A stretch of DNA of 64,000 nucleotides from positions 310,001-374,000 of the forward strand of contig NZ_KE159710.1 in the NCBI RefSeq assembly GCF_000403435.2. The letters run 5' to 3'. The DNA is from Oscillibacter sp. 1-3 (GTDB lineage Bacteria; Bacillota; Clostridia; Oscillospirales; Oscillospiraceae). This document shows, piece after piece, positions 60,460 to 64,000 of this stretch. Each line of letters begins with the position of its first letter. The stretch's first letter is position 1. The notes under the pieces were generated by a model, which searched no databases, was not told where the DNA came from, and worked only from the letters and a program-made list of their open reading frames with translations. The translations under genes were made by a program, and so were the position numbers.

Positions 60460-62838
60460 TTATTCCATCGCCCGCATTTGTTCAATCAGGGATTGTTTTT
60501 TCTGTCTGCGGATTGTCCAAACAGACAAGATCAGCTCCATTCCAAACAATACCAGAATGAACAGGCCCATTTCCAAAACCGGGAATTTGTAGGGTACTAC
60601 ATTTCCGGCAAAAGTATCTATGCTCATTTTTCTGCAAGCAAAGATGGAAACAGGAAGCCCAACAATCAGCATCGCTAATGTTGCAAAGAACGCATAGCAT
60701 AGGCCCTCGCAGATGTTCATTTTACATAGCTGCTTTTGGGTCAGACCGATGGAACGCAAAACACTGTTTTCTTGCTTTCGGGCTATCTGGTTAGAGAGTG
60801 TCGTGTTAATCAGGTTGATAACGCCAAAGAGGAATACCAGCCATGAAAGTACCTCCATGCTGCCAAATGCAAAGGAATTTGTCATTTCTTCATATTCAAT
60901 CACTGTATTGATTTCATCTAAGGCAATATTACTATGGCTGGCAACAATATTTTTCAATTCAGCCCCCACATAGTCCGTTTTTTTCGGGTCGTTCACGATG
61001 CTCCATGAATAATCGAAAGAAGCGATTTCCGGGTGCAGTTCATGGAACAACGCTTCTGGTGCAAAAAGAGTCGCTCCATCTAAGTGCATCCTGCCATGTC
61101 CTGAATATGCCTTTGCGGGAGCATATAACCCCGATATAGTAACAGAAACAGATGGCTGTCCCTCTCCAAAAGAAATTTCAACCATTGAGCCAACCCCCAT
61201 ATCTTCATTCTTCTTTACCACATTATAGTCAATTACAATACTACGAGAATCTGTTGGCATGGTTCCCGCTGTCAGAGCTGCTTCAACGGTCGCATAATTC
61301 TGGTCGGTCAGCATATCACACATACCACCAGCTTGATGAATCTCCGTTTTATAAGTTGCATGGAGAGATTGCCTGCTTGGAATTATATCAGTAATGCCAT
61401 CAATAGATAAGATTTCCTGCTTTAATTCCTCATTCAAAGGATTTCCCGCTGCCATAGTTTTTTCTTCTGTTACTTCGGAATCCAAATAAATTTTATAGTC
61501 ACCGTCTGGGAAAAACTGTCTTGCAAGCGTCTCTGGGGAGCGTAGCAAAACAACGGAGGATACCACAAGCAGGATAATTCCACCCAAACTCAAAGACGCT
61601 ATAATAGAGATTGTCTTTTTGCGGTCACGCTTAAAATTCGCAATTCCCATTGAAACAGGATTGAGCTTAATATTCTTTTTCCGACTGCGGATGTCCTTTT
61701 GCGCCGGGGTAAAACGGACGGCTTCAATGGGGGAAATCCCTGCTGCAATCTTTACTGGCTTACGGATGGAAACAGATACCATGATCCAACTGCTTATGAG
61801 TGTCAAAATAACCGTTGTCACATAGGAAACAGCGTTAAATCCCTTGGAAAACAGGAGAAAACCGCCGCATACGCCCAGCACTGTACCAATCAGAATCCCG
61901 ATACTGCCGAGTTTGTGTCCCTCCTGTTTTACAATCCGCTTGATTTGCTTTGGCGTTGCGCCAATCGTCCGAAGCTGCCCGTAGCTCTGGATTTTGTCAT
62001 TGATGGAGATACGGAAGATACTCTGGATCACAATATAGCCGCCGATCAGAACAATAGCAATCACACCAACAATCGGTAAAAAATCAAAGGATTTAGAAGC
62101 ATAAGCAAAATATTTGCTGTTCATTTTGGGCATAGAAAGCTGATATTCCTCCGCAACCTCCCTGCAATAAGAGGTCATCAGTTCTTCGTCCAACTGAACG
62201 CTGTTTTTGAAATGGGCATAGGCGCGATACCCAGCGGGGTTAAACCCGTCCCATTCTTTCAGGGCAGCTTTGGAAAGAATGATGGCACAGGTATTCGCTT
62301 CTTTTTCATTTACGCTGTCCAGAATGCCGGTAACGACATAATCGCCATGAAAACTCTCTGTATCTAAGGTCACAGTGTCCCCGATCTTGGCATTGTGTCC
62401 ATAGGTGGAAAGAAAGTATTCGCTTACGACAACTTCATTTGCCTTTTGGGGCAGATTTCCCTCCAATAGCTTCATTTGGTCGCGCCCAATCTCCATCATT
62501 TCTGCGTCATTATATACATAAGAGGCATGATAGCCCTGTTCTGAAAGTTCCTCACCCAGCATATAGTAGCCGCCTACGCGCTCAAACTCCGGCACTCCTT
62601 TCAGGGTTTCAATGTCGTTTTCCTCTATACCCAGCCAAACCGCCTCATAAGTATCGACAACCTGATTGCGCTGCATTTGTGTCAGGGAAGTAGACACAAT
62701 TCCCGTAAAGCAGATCAGAAACGCCGCCAGCGCAACGGCGATCACCACCATCAGATTCCGGCGCTTCTCGCTTATCAGACTTTTCTTTGCCAGCTTCTTT
62801 GTAATGGCGCTGGTATCATTCTCAAAAGGCCATGTCAT
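60460..62838 (-). CDS. ABC transporter permease, FtsX/MacB-like
   Basis: 792 aa. One membrane helix near the N-terminus (MVVIAVALAAFLICFTGIV), a large outer domain, an FtsX core around 260-350, a second outer domain and a final FtsX core with three helices (about 660-780). This two-core shape is shared by BceB-like and MacB-like exporters that handle antimicrobial peptides or lipoproteins. GGAGG lies before the ATG. Makes a complex with the ATPase encoded just upstream. The specific substrate is unknown. Confidence 0.9.
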   Translation of the reverse strand: MTWPFENDTSAITKKLAKKSLISEKRRNLMVVIAVALAAFLICFTGIVSTSLTQMQRNQVVDTYEAVWLGIEENDIETLKGVPEFERVGGYYMLGEELSEQGYHASYVYNDAEMMEIGRDQMKLLEGNLPQKANEVVVSEYFLSTYGHNAKIGDTVTLDTESFHGDYVVTGILDSVNEKEANTCAIILSKAALKEWDGFNPAGYRAYAHFKNSVQLDEELMTSYCREVAEEYQLSMPKMNSKYFAYASKSFDFLPIVGVIAIVLIGGYIVIQSIFRISINDKIQSYGQLRTIGATPKQIKRIVKQEGHKLGSIGILIGTVLGVCGGFLLFSKGFNAVSYVTTVILTLISSWIMVSVSIRKPVKIAAGISPIEAVRFTPAQKDIRSRKKNIKLNPVSMGIANFKRDRKKTISIIASLSLGGIILLVVSSVVLLRSPETLARQFFPDGDYKIYLDSEVTEEKTMAAGNPLNEELKQEILSIDGITDIIPSRQSLHATYKTEIHQAGGMCDMLTDQNYATVEAALTAGTMPTDSRSIVIDYNVVKKNEDMGVGSMVEISFGEGQPSVSVTISGLYAPAKAYSGHGRMHLDGATLFAPEALFHELHPEIASFDYSWSIVNDPKKTDYVGAELKNIVASHSNIALDEINTVIEYEEMTNSFAFGSMEVLSWLVFLFGVINLINTTLSNQIARKQENSVLRSIGLTQKQLCKMNICEGLCYAFFATLAMLIVGLPVSIFACRKMSIDTFAGNVVPYKFPVLEMGLFILVLFGMELILSVWTIRRQKKQSLIEQMRAME

Positions 62839-62852
62839 AGCCTGCCACCTCC

Positions 62853-63518
62853 TTATTCCACAATCCTGCCATCCTCAATGCGGACAATCCAATCTGCAAG
62901 GCGGGCAATGTCATTGTTGTGGGTAATCATCACGACAGTTTGCCGGAACTCCGCGCTGGTGCGTTTGATAAGCCCCAGCACCTCGGCGCTGGTCTTGCTG
63001 TCAAGGTTGCCGGTCGGCTCGTCGGCCAGCACGATAGCCGGTTTGGTAATCAGGGCGCGGGCAATCGCCACACGCTGCTGCTGGCCGCCGGAGAGATTGT
63101 TCGGCATATTCTTCAGTTTATCTTCCAGCCCCAGCAGGTGAACAATCTCGTCTAAAAACGTTTGATCCACCGTGTCCCCGTCCAGCTCCACCGGCAGGAC
63201 GATGTTCTCATACACATTCAGGATGGGAACAAGGTTATAGTTCTGGAAGATAAAACCGATGTTGCGGCGGCGGAAGATGGTGAGCTGTTCGTCGTTCTTC
63301 TTTGCCAGTTCTTCGCCCCGGACAATCACGGTTCCGCTGGTGGGAGTGTCCAGCCCGCCCATCATGTGAAGCAGGGTGGACTTGCCGCTGCCGGAGGTTC
63401 CCACAACGGCCACAAATTCGCCCTCGTCCACGGAGAAGTTCACGCCGTCAAGGGCGCGGGTGATGTTCGGCTCTGTGCCGTAATACTTTTTCAGGTCAAT
63501 CGTCTGTAAAACGCTCAT
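62853..63518 (-). CDS. ABC transporter ATP-binding protein (MacB/LolD type)
   Basis: 221 aa. Walker A GTSGSGKS, Q loop IFQNYNLVP, signature NLSGGQQQRVAIARAL, Walker B IVLADEPTGNLDS and the H loop VVMITHNN. ATG 63518 has AAAGGAG 8 nt upstream. It pairs with the permease 14 nt downstream. Downstream of the regulatory block at 63571-63654. Confidence 0.95.
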   Translation of the reverse strand: MSVLQTIDLKKYYGTEPNITRALDGVNFSVDEGEFVAVVGTSGSGKSTLLHMMGGLDTPTSGTVIVRGEELAKKNDEQLTIFRRRNIGFIFQNYNLVPILNVYENIVLPVELDGDTVDQTFLDEIVHLLGLEDKLKNMPNNLSGGQQQRVAIARALITKPAIVLADEPTGNLDSKTSAEVLGLIKRTSAEFRQTVVMITHNNDIARLADWIVRIEDGRIVE

Positions 63519-63560
63519 ACTCAAAACTCCTTTCAAGGCTTTCTGGCTGTTGATAAGGCT

Positions 63561-63654
63561 ATTGTAAAACCCAAATGTCCGCGAAATGTTGCAGCGGACC
63601 AAAAAAATCATTAAAAATCGGGGTGAAATGTTACAACGCTCGGACATTTCAAAA
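63561..63654 (-). promoter_or_regulatory. Shared regulatory block B, ABC exporter promoter
   Basis: Minus-strand TACAAT (63561-63566) serves as -10. Upstream are CGGACATTT at 63572-63580 (reverse) and GTTACAACGCTCGGACATTT (63630-63649), the same motifs as at 59541-59623. The lack of a good -35 fits activation by a response regulator. Confidence 0.65.
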
Positions 63655-63693
63655 AAATTTACGGCGGGCAGCCGGAAATGGCCGTCCGCCGCG
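63650..63693 (-). terminator. Terminator after the small-protein gene
   Basis: GC-rich stem of about 13 bp with a few wobble pairs (63661-63673 with 63680-63692), followed on the minus strand by AAATTTTTTT. Separates the cat transcript from the ABC operon. Confidence 0.7.
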
Positions 63694-63727
63694 TTCTATT
63701 TTATTGAAATTGAAAGACAGCAGTAGC

Positions 63728-63901
63728 TCAAAGCAAGCTGCCTTTCAGCCCTTTTTTGAAAACTAATACGGCTCTTTCTGTTCCCCAAAATGACATTGTG
63801 ACAAGCCGATAACTTTGCTTTTCCATTTCTTCTATTTTTGCATTGATTTTCTCTGTTACATTTTCAACGGTAATTTCTTCGACTAATTCAGTCCAATACA
63901 T
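63728..63901 (-). CDS. Small protein of unknown function (57 aa)
   Basis: It starts MYWTELVEEITVENVTEKIN and ends LVFKKGLKGSLL; ATG 63901 has GGAGG 8 nt upstream and overlaps the end of the acetyltransferase gene by 14 nt, so it is translationally coupled. The mix of a helix and two beta strands (SYRLVTMSFWGTERAVLVF) is like DUF4177-type small proteins, but I cannot name the family. Confidence 0.65.
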   Translation of the reverse strand: MYWTELVEEITVENVTEKINAKIEEMEKQSYRLVTMSFWGTERAVLVFKKGLKGSLL

Positions 63902-64000
63902 CTTTATTACCTCCGTCAAGTGCATTTATCAGTTCTTGTACCTCATTAAAAAATCTACACAAATGAAACCCATCTGCCACAGCATGATGAATGTTCATAG
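63888..64000 (-). CDS. cat: Chloramphenicol acetyltransferase, C-terminal end (partial)
   Basis: Last 37-38 residues of a type A CAT: MNIHHAVADGFHLCRFFNE followed by VQELIN. HHAVADGFH includes the catalytic His that deprotonates the chloramphenicol hydroxyl. The rest lies beyond the window. Transfers acetyl from acetyl-CoA to chloramphenicol in the cytoplasm; some CAT relatives have other substrates. Next to a peptide-type exporter, in DNA with mobile features. Confidence 0.88.
   Translation of the reverse strand, partial: MNIHHAVADGFHLCRFFNEVQELINALDGGNKDVLD

Overview
The window reads as a chromosome segment of an anaerobic, high-GC Clostridia bacterium, most like the gut Oscillospiraceae (Flavonifractor/Oscillibacter-type). 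The signs are good Shine-Dalgarno sites, a four-subunit 2-oxoacid:ferredoxin oxidoreductase, CtfAB-type CoA transfer, DUF3793, a DtxR/flavodoxin cluster and typical clostridial regulators. The placement is an inference from gene families, not from a marker gene. I saw no tRNA, rRNA or CRISPR array.

Region by region. (1) 1-3.4 kb: 3-hydroxybutyrate dehydrogenase and 3-oxoacid CoA-transferase on the minus strand, behind a near-consensus sigma-54 promoter and a PAS/AAA+/HTH enhancer-binding protein. (2) 4.3-6.4 kb: a soluble PAS-PAS hybrid histidine kinase. (3) 6.4-15.2 kb: a probable sialic-acid (N-acetylneuraminate) locus with a lyase, a YhcH anomerase, a CUT1 ABC importer without ATPase, an SGNH esterase, DUF624, an RpiR regulator and an AGE-type epimerase. 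(4) 15.9-17.5 kb: a FapA/DUF342 protein, preceded by two copies of a 160-bp foldback element. (5) 17.8-31.3 kb: a sugar-acid-like catabolic block. It holds two KDG-type kinases, two KDPG-aldolase-like proteins with C-terminal extensions, IclR, a lone HyuA-like ATPase beside a HExxH protein, an organic-anion permease, a PPC/DUF296 protein, E1 alpha/beta of a 2-oxoacid dehydrogenase with no E2 or E3, and a divergent ribokinase. No textbook pathway covers this set. (6) 31.3-35.6 kb: a metal-responsive cluster with two 18-bp DtxR-type boxes, flavodoxin, DUF3793, a short DtxR regulator, two small membrane-associated proteins and a P-type ATPase with an atypical metal motif. (7) 36.5-47.5 kb: two amino/imino-acid operons pointing at each other (PatB-RidA and DUF1904-aconitase X-RidA). 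Each ends in its own copy of porCDAB. The two por copies form a 3,124-bp inverted repeat with one difference seen, around a 448-bp centre. (8) 47.6-59 kb: accessory DNA with an integrase, LMW-PTP, KilA-N proteins carrying a 46-bp perfect palindrome, a YobI-type NTPase broken by four homopolymer indels, a cyclophilin lipoprotein, a frameshifted SGNH hydrolase, and a serine recombinase wrecked by an IS3 element, a MITE and a nonsense codon. (9) 59-64 kb: an interrupted response regulator, a DUF3267 protein, a MacB-like ABC exporter, and the end of a chloramphenicol acetyltransferase at the window edge.

How it fits together: regions 1, 5 and 7 all handle short acids, keto acids or CoA esters, which suits an amino-acid- and acid-fermenting gut anaerobe. 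In region 7 two upstream chemistries that make or clear imines feed keto acids to the same oxidoreductase, which has been supplied to both operons by a very recent (or ongoing) inverted duplication. The most notable signals are the por inverted duplication, the four-copy TA-inserting MITE (one copy can be excised in silico to restore a reading frame), the sugar-acid block of unknown substrate, the Cys-rich aconitase X, and the 46-bp palindrome inside a KilA-N gene.
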